The notes under the pieces are model-generated. The model ran no database searches. It saw nothing but the letters and a program-made list of their open reading frames with translations, and was not told the DNA's origin. Shown in pieces: positions 1 through 7,727 of a stretch of 64,000 nt of DNA. Positions within the stretch are counted from its first letter, which is position 1. The number at the start of each line of letters is the position of its first letter. A program made the position numbers and the translations under genes. This stretch comes from Sphingomonadales bacterium (lineage in GTDB: Bacteria > Pseudomonadota > Alphaproteobacteria > Sphingomonadales > Sphingomonadaceae): assembly GCA_017309275.1 (NCBI GenBank), contig JAFKLT010000031.1:124001-188000 (forward strand), given 5' to 3'.

Positions 1-966
1 TCGGCCGCGGCGCTGCTCGTCCCCGACCATATGCTCAATCCGCTCGGCAATTGGTATTTCACCGCCGCGCTGGGCATCATCCTGGTCCCCGTCACCTGGT
101 ATGTGAACGACCGTATCGTCGAGCCGCGGCTGGGCACATGGTCGGGCCCTCCGCCCGAAGGCGAGGAAGAAGATCACGCCGACCCCGCCGATCAGCGCAA
201 GGGCCTGCGCCGCGCCGGCCTGGCGGCGCTCGCGATCGTCCTGCTGTTCGCCGCATTCACGCTTTGGCCTGGCTATACGCCGCTGATCGATGCGAAGGCG
301 ACAGGACCGGCACGGCTACAACCCTTCTACGCTTCGCTCGTCGCGGGCTTCATGCTGCTGTTCCTCGTCTGCGGCTGGGCCTATGGCGCAGCGGTCGGCA
401 CGATCGGCTCGCATCGCGACGTCGTGAAGATGATGACCCAGGGGCTGGCGACGATGACGCCGTTTCTCGTCATTTCCTTCTTCGCCGCGCATTTCATTGC
501 GATGTTCGCCTGGTCGAACCTTGGCCCCGTCATGGCGATCAACGGCGCCGACTGGCTGCGAACGCAGCAGCTCGCGACGCCGGTAATGCTGATCCTTCTG
601 CTGCTCATGTCGTCGGTGTTCGACCTCGTCATCGGGTCGGCGTCGGCCAAGTGGAGCGCGATGGCGCCGATCGTCGTGCCGATGCTGATGCTGCTCGGCG
701 TGTCGCCCGAAATGACGACCGCGGCCTACCGGATGGGCGATTCCATCTTCAACATCGTGACGCCGGTCGCGTCGAACTTCGTGCTCGTCCTCGTGCTCGC
801 ACAGCGCTGGCGCCGCGATTTCGGGGTCGGGTCGCTGATCGCGCTGATGCTGCCCTTCTCGATCGCGATCGGCCTGACCGGACTCTGCCTCGTCGGCTTT
901 TGGACGGGATTCGAGCTGCCCGTCGGCCCCGGCGCGCCAGCCACCTATGCGATGCCCACCCGGTGA
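1..966 (+). CDS. AbgT-family transporter, C-terminal part
   Basis: The frame is open from the first base, so the gene begins upstream and 321 residues are visible. The AbgT family consists of inner-membrane carriers first known for p-aminobenzoyl-glutamate uptake, some of which export antifolates. Several hydrophobic spans are visible, starting with the span after NPLGNWYF and including the helices around LVAGFMLLFLVCGWAYGAA and VMLILLLLMSSVFDLVIGSA. The MGDSIFNIVTPVASNFVLVL stretch near the C-terminus is typical of the family's substrate-binding hairpin region. A hydrolase follows 8 bp downstream and then a LysR regulator, suggesting a small uptake-and-hydrolysis unit for an amide or peptide-like compound; that role is inferred. 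Confidence 0.85.
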   Translation, partial: SAAALLVPDHMLNPLGNWYFTAALGIILVPVTWYVNDRIVEPRLGTWSGPPPEGEEEDHADPADQRKGLRRAGLAALAIVLLFAAFTLWPGYTPLIDAKATGPARLQPFYASLVAGFMLLFLVCGWAYGAAVGTIGSHRDVVKMMTQGLATMTPFLVISFFAAHFIAMFAWSNLGPVMAINGADWLRTQQLATPVMLILLLLMSSVFDLVIGSASAKWSAMAPIVVPMLMLLGVSPEMTTAAYRMGDSIFNIVTPVASNFVLVLVLAQRWRRDFGVGSLIALMLPFSIAIGLTGLCLVGFWTGFELPVGPGAPATYAMPTR

Positions 967-974
967 TCGAGACC

Positions 975-2804
975 ATGGCAATCGAAGTCATCCGCAATGT
1001 GATGGTACCGATGCGCGACGGCGTGCATCTGGCGACCGACGTCTATTTGCCGGCCGCGGGCGAAGCCGCGCTCCCCGTGCTGCTCGAGCGCACGCCGTAC
1101 GACAAGGAAGGGACGAACCACGCCGATTTCTCGGTTGCCGACGAGGTGCCGCAATCCAAGCCGCAGATCGCGCATCTTTTCGCCGAGAATGGCTATGCTT
1201 TCGTTTTGCAGGACTGCCGCGGCCGCTACGCATCCGAAGGCATGTTCCGCAAATATCTGTCGGAGGCGGAGGACGGCGCCGACACGATCGCGTGGATAAT
1301 GGCGCAGCCTTGGTGCAACGGCCGGATCGGCACGCTCGGCCTCTCCTATGGCGCGCATGTCCAGGCGGCGCTCGCGACGCTCGACCCGCCCGGCCTTTCC
1401 GCGATGTTTCTCGATTCAGGCGGCTTCTCCAGCGCCTATCACAGCGGCATCCGGCAAGGCGGCGCCTACGAGCTGAAACAACTCACCTGGGCGCTGAAAC
1501 ATGCGCTGCTCGCGCCCGAGACGCTGGCCGATCCGGCACGGCGTGCAGCGCTGGAGGCGGTCGACATCCGGCAGTGGATCGGGGTCGAAAAATGGCGGCC
1601 TGGGCATTCGCCGATCAGCGCGGCACCCGAATATGAGGACTTCATCCTCGAGCAATGGAATGCCGAACAATTTTCGGACTTCTGGACGCAGCGCGGCATC
1701 TATGCGCGCGGCGCGTACGACAGTTTCGCCGACGTACCCATGGTGCATATGTCGAGTTGGTACGATCCCTATGCGCTGACGGCCGTCGAGAATTTCGTCG
1801 GGCTTTCGGAACGCAAGCGCGGACCGGTCAGGCTGATCCTCGGCCCATGGACGCATGGCAAACGCTCGCTGACCTATTCGGGCGATGCCGATTTCGGTCC
1901 GCAATCGACCCTCGACCATTTGTTCGGCGACTATATCGCGCTCCGCAAGGCCTGGTTCGACCGCCACCTGAAGGATGACGGCGCCGATCCCTTGCCCGAG
2001 CCGGTCTATCTCTTCACCATGGGCGGCGGCACGGGGAAGCGATTGCCGAGCGGGCGGCTCGACCACGGCGGGCGCTGGCACAGCACAGCGGCGTGGCCGC
2101 CGCCGGCCATGCGCATGACGCCCTTCCATCTTCATCCGGACGGCGGATTGCACGCGGAAGCACCGGCGGAGGCGCACATGCGCAGCTTCGTTCACGATCC
2201 GCATCATCCGGTCCCGACGATCGGCGGCGCGATCGCGTCGGGGGCGCCGGTGATGGAAGCGGGCGGGTTCGACCAGCGCGAAGGGACCGACTTCTTCGGG
2301 TCGCGCGAACCGTGGCCGGCGCTTGCCGACCGGTCCGACGTGCTGGTCTTCGAAACCGCACCGCTGGAGGCCGATGTCGAGTTGACGGGCCAGGCGGTCG
2401 CCGAACTTTTCGTCAGCTCGACCGCCGTCGATACCGACATCATGATCAAAATCGTTGATGTTTATCCGGCGAGCGCCGACTATCCGCAGGGCTATGCGCT
2501 CAACATCGCGCACGGCCTTCTCAGAATGCGGTTCCGCGATTCATTCGAGGCGCCGGAGGTGATGGAGCCCGGAAAGGTTTATCGCGTGCAGATTGCGTCC
2601 TTCCCGATGAGCAACCGCTTCGCGGCCGGACACCGCATTCGTATCGAGATTGCGGGGAGCAATTTTCCCCATTTCGATATCAATCCCAACACCGATTGGC
2701 GGGTCGAAGGGCTGGATCCGATCGTTGCCGAAAACAGCATCCATGTGGGTGCCGATCGTGCCTCGCGGATTCTGTTGCCGGTCGTGTCCGCCGAGACGGA
2801 CTGA
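975..2804 (+). CDS. CocE/NonD family hydrolase (X-Pro dipeptidyl-peptidase S15 type)
   Basis: This 609-residue protein has the CocE/NonD architecture: an alpha/beta-hydrolase N-terminal half and a jelly-roll C-terminal domain. The nucleophile elbow is GLSYG with Ser124. A conserved SSWYDPYA segment probably carries the catalytic Asp and LGPWTHG the catalytic His. Family members cleave acyl esters (cocaine esterase), X-Pro peptides or cephalosporin esters, so the substrate cannot be named. No signal peptide is evident. I chose the ATG at 975; a GTG at 963 overlapping the upstream stop is an in-frame alternative that adds four residues. It sits between an AbgT-type carrier and a LysR gene on the same strand, so the three probably form one transcription unit. 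Confidence 0.88.
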   Translation: MAIEVIRNVMVPMRDGVHLATDVYLPAAGEAALPVLLERTPYDKEGTNHADFSVADEVPQSKPQIAHLFAENGYAFVLQDCRGRYASEGMFRKYLSEAEDGADTIAWIMAQPWCNGRIGTLGLSYGAHVQAALATLDPPGLSAMFLDSGGFSSAYHSGIRQGGAYELKQLTWALKHALLAPETLADPARRAALEAVDIRQWIGVEKWRPGHSPISAAPEYEDFILEQWNAEQFSDFWTQRGIYARGAYDSFADVPMVHMSSWYDPYALTAVENFVGLSERKRGPVRLILGPWTHGKRSLTYSGDADFGPQSTLDHLFGDYIALRKAWFDRHLKDDGADPLPEPVYLFTMGGGTGKRLPSGRLDHGGRWHSTAAWPPPAMRMTPFHLHPDGGLHAEAPAEAHMRSFVHDPHHPVPTIGGAIASGAPVMEAGGFDQREGTDFFGSREPWPALADRSDVLVFETAPLEADVELTGQAVAELFVSSTAVDTDIMIKIVDVYPASADYPQGYALNIAHGLLRMRFRDSFEAPEVMEPGKVYRVQIASFPMSNRFAAGHRIRIEIAGSNFPHFDINPNTDWRVEGLDPIVAENSIHVGADRASRILLPVVSAETD

Positions 2805-2806
2805 CG

Positions 2807-3733
2807 ATGCGCAAGCCGCTCGCTCCGGCCGGCGTCGAGCCCGACAAGGATGTAAGTTTTCGGGCGCTGCGGGTCTTCGCAGAGATCATGCGCACGGGGT
2901 CGGCGACCGCAGCGGGCAAGCAATTGTCGCTGTCGCAGCCCGCGGTGAGCCGCCTGATCGCCCAGCTTGAGGCGCAGGTGGGGTTCGACCTTTTCTATCG
3001 CGATCGCGGCAAGCTGGTTCCGACCGCCGACGGCACCAAGCTGATCCAGGAGGTCGAGCTGAGCCTCGCCAGCCTCGACCGGTTCAACAGCCTGGTACGC
3101 GACATCGCGGGCTATTCGGCCGGGACGGTACGGATCGTCGCGCCGCCGAGCTTCGCCGAGGGCATCCTCCCCGACATCGTGTCGCGCTTTCGCGAGCGCT
3201 TCCCGGGGGTGGAATTCAGCATCGATTCACGCAGCGTCGAGACCGCCCGGTCGATGATCGCGATGCGCTATGTCGACTGCGGCTTCGTCAAGCTGCCGGC
3301 CGACGAAAGCGATCTCGCGATCGAACAGATCGTGTCGAGCGGTTCGGTTTGCGTGATGCACCGCGACCATCCGCTGGCGGAGCGAGAGACGATTACGCCC
3401 ACCGACATCGGCCAGCATCCGCTGATCCTGCTCGGCGCGGGGCGCCATTGGCGCACCCAGGTCGACACCGCCTTCGCCGCTTTCGGCCTGCGCCCCGTGG
3501 TCGCGATCGAAACGCACACCCACGGCTCGGCCTGTGCGCTCGCCGCGCGCGGAAACGGTATGGCCATATTGAACGAGCTGCTTGTGAAGCCCTATCTTCA
3601 CGCGCCGCTGGTAACGCGCCCCTTCGATCCGCCGATCACGCATGAATATGCCTTTGCCGTATCGAATGTCTCGCGTCCGACACGCCTGACGCAGGAGTTC
3701 AGAAAGGAAGTGCTGGCCTACTTCAGCGCCTGA
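2807..3733 (+). CDS. LysR family transcriptional regulator
   Basis: The protein is 308 residues, normal for LysR regulators. Residues about 14-75 form the winged helix-turn-helix (FRALRVFAEIMRTGSATAAG, then LSLSQPAVSRLIAQLE). The remainder is a periplasmic-binding-protein-like effector domain (GTVRIVAPPSFAEGILPDIV and following). The ATG lies 2 bp after the hydrolase stop, so it is probably co-transcribed with it. The open frame extends further upstream inside the hydrolase gene but lacks LysR character there. It may regulate the preceding carrier/hydrolase pair, although LysR genes are usually divergent from their targets. Confidence 0.93.
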   Translation: MRKPLAPAGVEPDKDVSFRALRVFAEIMRTGSATAAGKQLSLSQPAVSRLIAQLEAQVGFDLFYRDRGKLVPTADGTKLIQEVELSLASLDRFNSLVRDIAGYSAGTVRIVAPPSFAEGILPDIVSRFRERFPGVEFSIDSRSVETARSMIAMRYVDCGFVKLPADESDLAIEQIVSSGSVCVMHRDHPLAERETITPTDIGQHPLILLGAGRHWRTQVDTAFAAFGLRPVVAIETHTHGSACALAARGNGMAILNELLVKPYLHAPLVTRPFDPPITHEYAFAVSNVSRPTRLTQEFRKEVLAYFSA

Positions 3734-3813
3734 TCGCCCACGGCTTTCCTATCGTCGGGGCCGCAAACGCGCGCCCCTCCGACAACCTCGCCCCCACGCA
3801 TCGGCACATGCGA

Positions 3814-5922
3814 TCAGAAGCGATAGCCGAGCGTCCCCATCACATTGCGCGGGGCGCCGACGAAGCAGTCGCCACGCGCGAGGCAGGACGCGAAATATTT
3901 GTTGTTGAGCAGGTTCGTGGCGTTGATCGCAAAGCGCCAGTTGTTCCAGTTGACCTCGGCCAGCGCGTCGACCGTCGTGCGCGACGGCGTGACGATCGAC
4001 CAGACGGGGCTCGTCGACACACTCTTGCCGCTGTAGACGACCCCGCCGCCCAAGCGGAACTGCGCTTCGCTCGAAAGATCGAAGGTCTTGGTCGTCCAGA
4101 ACGACGCCGTGTGACGCGGCATATAGTCGAGGCTGGTGTTGGTTTCCGACTTGAGCTTTGAATAACCGTAATTGGCCAGCAGCTCGAAATTGCCGGGCAG
4201 CGTGTGGCTCGCCTCGATCTCGAAGCCCTTGGTGTTGAGCACGCCCGACTGCGTCGTACCGCCGGCGGCGAGATAGAGAACGCGGTTGCGCTCTCTGATC
4301 TTGAACGCTGTGGCGGTGACGAGCGTGTTAGGCGCCGGCTGCCACTTCACGCCAGCCTCGTACTGCGTACCCGTCTGCGGACGATAGGGATCACCAAAGG
4401 TGCCGTCTCCATTGTCGATGCGACCGGCAACCGGCAGGAAGCTTTCCGTATAGCTCAAGAAGGGCGAGAAACCCGCGCCGATCTCGCCGATGATGCCGGC
4501 GCGGAAGGTGGTGGCATTGTCCTTCTGACCCGACGAGCCGGTGACGCGGTCGCGGCGCGCGCCCAGAACGACCGAAACGCGGTCGAAAAAGCGGATCTGG
4601 TCCTGGAGATAGACACCCAGCTGCTTCTGGCTTTCCGTCGTGAAAGGCCCGCTGGGATCATAGGTCAGCAGTGCGTCATAATCGATGTCATAGAGGTCGA
4701 CGATCTCGAAGCCGAAGATGCCGCGCTTCTGGACCTTGTTCCAGCTATAATCGATGCCGACCAGCAGCTTGTGCTCGATATTGGCGCCGGTGTTGAAATT
4801 GAGCTGAAGATTGTTGTCGGTCGAGAAGACGTTCATCCGCGCGTCGCTGGCATCGGCGTAGAGGCCGATGGTGCGACCGTCGGTGCCATAGACCGAGAAC
4901 GGGTTCTGCGGGTTCGTGTAGCTGTCGGCGTAATGGGTTTTATATTCGAGGTCGCTGTCGATGTAGCGGGCCTTGAGGCTGAGCTTTACATTGTCAGAGA
5001 AGCGATGCGTGACCGATCCCCCACCCTGGAGCGAGCGGCCGGCATAGCGGTCCCATCCGGCCTTGCCGACGAAAGTGTAGCGACCAAGCTGCTCGCCGGC
5101 GACCGTGTTGGGCCGGAACGTGCCGATGATCGGCAGGAACTGTGAGGTCGAACCGGTATCGTCCTCCTGATAAAGGCCGGTCAGCACGACGTCGGTGTCC
5201 GGGGTGGGCTGCCAGCGGATCGAGGGCGCGAACATCACGCGGTCGTCGGGGACATGATCGACGTAGGTATCGGCATCGCGGGCGCGGCCGACGAACCGGA
5301 CGGCGAGATTGTCGGCGAGCGCCAGGTTGACGTCGCCCAGCACTTCCTTGCGGTCATAGCTGCCATAGACGAGGTTGATTTCGCCGCGCGTGGTGAAATC
5401 GGGCGTCTTGCTGACAAGATTGACGAGGCCGCCGATCGAACCCTGGCCGAACAGCACCGAGGCCGGGCCGCGCACGATCTCGACGCGCGAGAAGTTGTAC
5501 GGGTCGGAGGTGATCGAAGCGTAATAGCTGAAGATATCCCGCATGCCGTCGCGAAACTGCAGCGCATCGAGCCCGCGGACGTTGAAGCCGTCGACGCGGG
5601 TGTCGCGGCCATAGGGGTTGGCGAGGACGCCCGCGGCATATTTCACCGTGTCGCTGATGCTGATCGCGCCCTGCGCCTGATATTGCTCTGCGGTGATGAC
5701 CTTGATCGGCTGCGGCAGCTCCATCAGCGCGGTATCGGTCTTGGTTCCGGTGTAGCCGGTAACGACAATCGTCTCCTCGCCGCTGCCTGCATCGGTTTCA
5801 GCAGTGGCGGCTTCGGTAGCCGCGTCACCGGCGGAGGCCCCCGCGCCCTCGCCCGCCCAGGCCGAATTGGCGACAAAAGCCAGCGCGGCGGCTCCGCAAA
5901 GCGCGATCGTTCGGACGGTCAT
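3814..5922 (-). CDS. TonB-dependent siderophore-type receptor
   Basis: This 702-residue outer-membrane receptor has a signal peptide ending near NSAWA, a TonB-box-like ETIVVTGY, and a plug domain with RVDGFNVRGLDALQFRDGM and VEIVRGPASVLFGQGSIGG. A 22-strand barrel follows, ending in an aromatic residue (GTLGYRF). The plug sequence and length fit the siderophore subclass (FhuA/FpvA-like, ferric-siderophore import with TonB-ExbBD energy). Translation starts at the ATG at 5922, preceded by AAGGGAA. A Fur-like inverted repeat lies 13-29 bp upstream of the start, supporting an iron or metal role. The divergent neighbour is a DUF4198-like protein, a family tied to Ni/Co handling, so a metallophore other than a classic siderophore is possible. 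Confidence 0.93.
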   Translation of the reverse strand: MTVRTIALCGAAALAFVANSAWAGEGAGASAGDAATEAATAETDAGSGEETIVVTGYTGTKTDTALMELPQPIKVITAEQYQAQGAISISDTVKYAAGVLANPYGRDTRVDGFNVRGLDALQFRDGMRDIFSYYASITSDPYNFSRVEIVRGPASVLFGQGSIGGLVNLVSKTPDFTTRGEINLVYGSYDRKEVLGDVNLALADNLAVRFVGRARDADTYVDHVPDDRVMFAPSIRWQPTPDTDVVLTGLYQEDDTGSTSQFLPIIGTFRPNTVAGEQLGRYTFVGKAGWDRYAGRSLQGGGSVTHRFSDNVKLSLKARYIDSDLEYKTHYADSYTNPQNPFSVYGTDGRTIGLYADASDARMNVFSTDNNLQLNFNTGANIEHKLLVGIDYSWNKVQKRGIFGFEIVDLYDIDYDALLTYDPSGPFTTESQKQLGVYLQDQIRFFDRVSVVLGARRDRVTGSSGQKDNATTFRAGIIGEIGAGFSPFLSYTESFLPVAGRIDNGDGTFGDPYRPQTGTQYEAGVKWQPAPNTLVTATAFKIRERNRVLYLAAGGTTQSGVLNTKGFEIEASHTLPGNFELLANYGYSKLKSETNTSLDYMPRHTASFWTTKTFDLSSEAQFRLGGGVVYSGKSVSTSPVWSIVTPSRTTVDALAEVNWNNWRFAINATNLLNNKYFASCLARGDCFVGAPRNVMGTLGYRF

Positions 5923-5934
5923 GGCGTTCCCTTT

Positions 5935-5951
5935 TTGCGAGTCAATCTCAA
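5935..5951. promoter_or_regulatory. Fur-like operator
   Basis: TTGCGAGTCAATCTCAA is an imperfect palindrome (TTGnGAnTnAnTCnCAA, centre 5943) resembling the 7-1-7 Fur recognition pattern. It lies immediately upstream of the siderophore-type receptor start. The assignment rests on visual resemblance and context only. Confidence 0.45.
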
Positions 5952-5982
5952 TTGGACGCGGCCGCTATAGCGAATACGTCGC

Positions 5983-5996
5983 AATAGCAAGCTATT
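5983..5996. repeat. AATAGC-AA-GCTATT inverted repeat in the divergent promoter region
   Basis: A perfect 6-bp inverted repeat with a 2-bp spacer lies between the divergent receptor and DUF4198-like genes. It is flanked by a CGCTATAGCG palindrome about 10 bp away and by an AT-rich stretch that could hold a -10 element. A regulator cannot be named. Confidence 0.35.
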
Positions 5997-6103
5997 AATA
6001 ATCGTTTGCAATAGAGAGCGCTCGCGGCCACACAACGGACTTCGGGGCGCACTCTCCGCAGCCGCCAATGCCGCCCAGGCAAGTTCGAAAAAGAAAGGTC
6101 TCC

Positions 6104-6751
6104 ATGAACAAGACTTTTGCGGCCCTGATGGCCTTCAGCTTCCTTGCGTCGCCTGCGACGGCACATGAGGTATGGATCGAACGCGAAGGCAATGCGCCCG
6201 CGCGCATCTATCTTGGCGAGCCGGCGGAGGCCGTTCCCGAAAGCGGCGACCCCGAATTTCCCAAGCTGAAGACGCCGACGCTGTTCGTCGAAAGCCGCGA
6301 CCACCCTGCCCCGCTCGTACGCCGCGCCAATCATATCGAAGCGGCGGTAAGCGCAGCGGGCGATGTGCGGCTTGTCGACGACAATGTCTTCGAACCCTGG
6401 ACGGGCGAAGACGGCAAGCTGCAGGGCGTCGTCTATCATGCGCGCGCCGGGCGATCCGAAACGCGCCACGCGCTCGACCTGGAAATCGTCCCGATTGCGG
6501 CGAACGGGAACCGCTTCGCTGTTCTGTGGCAGGGCAAACCACTGCCCGGCGCCAAGCTGACGGTGATCGACCCCGATCGCTGGACCAAAACCTATGTGGC
6601 CGACGACAAGGGCCTTGTCACCGCGCCCGAACGCGGCAAGGGCCGCTACCTGCTATCGACGAGCAACGAGGTCGCGGGCGAACGCCTGCTGGGCGGCAAG
6701 ACCGTTGCGAGCACGGTACATGTTTCTACCTTGACCTTTGTCGCGCCCTGA
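6104..6751 (+). CDS. DUF4198-like periplasmic protein (metal uptake associated)
   Basis: The 215-residue product has a signal peptide (MNKTFAALMAFSFLASPATA, then HEVWIER). The mature N-terminus with its early His, and the beta-rich C-terminal part ending STVHVSTLTFVAP, fit DUF4198 proteins, which often accompany nickel or cobalt transport genes. The region around LPGAKLTVIDPDRWTKTYVA looks like an Ig/transthyretin-like fold. The start was chosen at the ATG behind AAGAAAGG at the expected spacing; an in-frame ATG at 6068 lacks a ribosome site. It is divergent from a siderophore-type receptor and may share its metal regulation. The function is inferred from family and context. Confidence 0.75.
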   Translation: MNKTFAALMAFSFLASPATAHEVWIEREGNAPARIYLGEPAEAVPESGDPEFPKLKTPTLFVESRDHPAPLVRRANHIEAAVSAAGDVRLVDDNVFEPWTGEDGKLQGVVYHARAGRSETRHALDLEIVPIAANGNRFAVLWQGKPLPGAKLTVIDPDRWTKTYVADDKGLVTAPERGKGRYLLSTSNEVAGERLLGGKTVASTVHVSTLTFVAP

Positions 6752-6760
6752 GGTCGCCCC

Positions 6761-6781
6761 GGCCCCGCCGAGCGCGGGGCC
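6761..6781. terminator. hairpin between convergent genes
   Basis: GGCCCCGC and GCGGGGCC form a perfect 8-bp stem with the 5-nt loop CGAGC. It lies 10 bp after the DUF4198-like gene and faces the beta-propeller gene ending at 6924. There is no T tract; such GC hairpins are common at gene ends in GC-rich genomes. Confidence 0.6.
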
Positions 6782-6923
6782 AGCGGATGGTCGTTGGGGG
6801 GCCGGCGCGGGCCGCCACGCCGCCCCGAACGCCGCCGCCCCGAACATCGATCAGAGGCGCAGCGGACTCACCTCATGAATCCAGACATCGCGTCGTCGCT
6901 AGGTGCCGATCGATCGAATGGAG

Positions 6924-7727
6924 TTACTTCTTGATCGCCGGCACGCGCATCTCGATCATCGCGCGGCTCTTGCGTGAGATTCCCCACAGCACGCCGGGCT
7001 GGCTTTCGTCCCAATCGATCGCCTGCCCTTCGGCTTCCATCGGCACCGTGGCGATATGGTCGAGCGTCGCGCCGCCCTTGGGCAACCGCGTGACATAGAG
7101 TTCGGGAAGATCATGTCCCGATAGCCACAGATTACCGTCGGGCCCGAAGCCGCCGCCCGAAATGCTCATCGGCGCGATCCGTTCGAGTATCGTTGCGGGC
7201 AACGCCCAGCTTTCGGTGCGACGCCATTCGGGGTCGAACTTGACGAGTACCGTGTGACGATGGTCGCGCGGAGGCTCGCCGCCCTTCGCGTCATAATTGG
7301 CGAACATCGCCCACCAGTGCCCGTCGTGCCAGTCGACCCAGGTCAGCGAGCCGGTGCCCTGCCCTAGCGACACCGTCCGCTTGTGCGCCAGCGTGACGGG
7401 ATCGAAGAATTCGACCGAGCTGGCATGCGGCACCGCCGGGAAGTTCGACGCGGCGCATACCAACTCGCCCTTGAGCAGCGCGCAGCTATTGATGTGCGGA
7501 TAGCGGGCGGGATCGCCTTCCCACACGGTCACGCGCTCGCCGGTCTTGCGGTCGTAACGCGCGATCGTCCAGTTCGCGACGGCGTAGATGCCGGCGGGAC
7601 CGGCCGCCACACCTTGCCGCGCTTCGGCGGCGGGGATGCGGCGGACGGTCTCTGCCGCCTCGCCCTGCGAAACGGCAGGGGCAGGCGTCGCGGCGGTCGA
7701 TGCGAGCAGCAGGATCGCGGCGAGCAT
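6924..7727 (-). CDS. secreted beta-propeller-like protein of unknown function
   Basis: The 267-residue protein has a short signal peptide (MLAAILLLASTAATPAPA). It consists of repeated beta-propeller-like blades (GPAGIYAVANWTIARYDRKT, GQGTGSLTWVDWHDGHWW, GFGPDGNLWLSGHDLPELYV). The SGHDxPELYV and GHWWAMFANYD segments look like those of a widespread family of uncharacterised secreted proteins; I know no proven activity for it. Its ATG overlaps the TGA of the upstream TonB receptor (TGATG), so the two are translationally coupled. It may be a periplasmic or surface partner processing or binding the receptor's ligand. Upstream in-frame codons up to 8030 lie inside the receptor gene and were rejected. 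Confidence 0.7.
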   Translation of the reverse strand: MLAAILLLASTAATPAPAVSQGEAAETVRRIPAAEARQGVAAGPAGIYAVANWTIARYDRKTGERVTVWEGDPARYPHINSCALLKGELVCAASNFPAVPHASSVEFFDPVTLAHKRTVSLGQGTGSLTWVDWHDGHWWAMFANYDAKGGEPPRDHRHTVLVKFDPEWRRTESWALPATILERIAPMSISGGGFGPDGNLWLSGHDLPELYVTRLPKGGATLDHIATVPMEAEGQAIDWDESQPGVLWGISRKSRAMIEMRVPAIKK

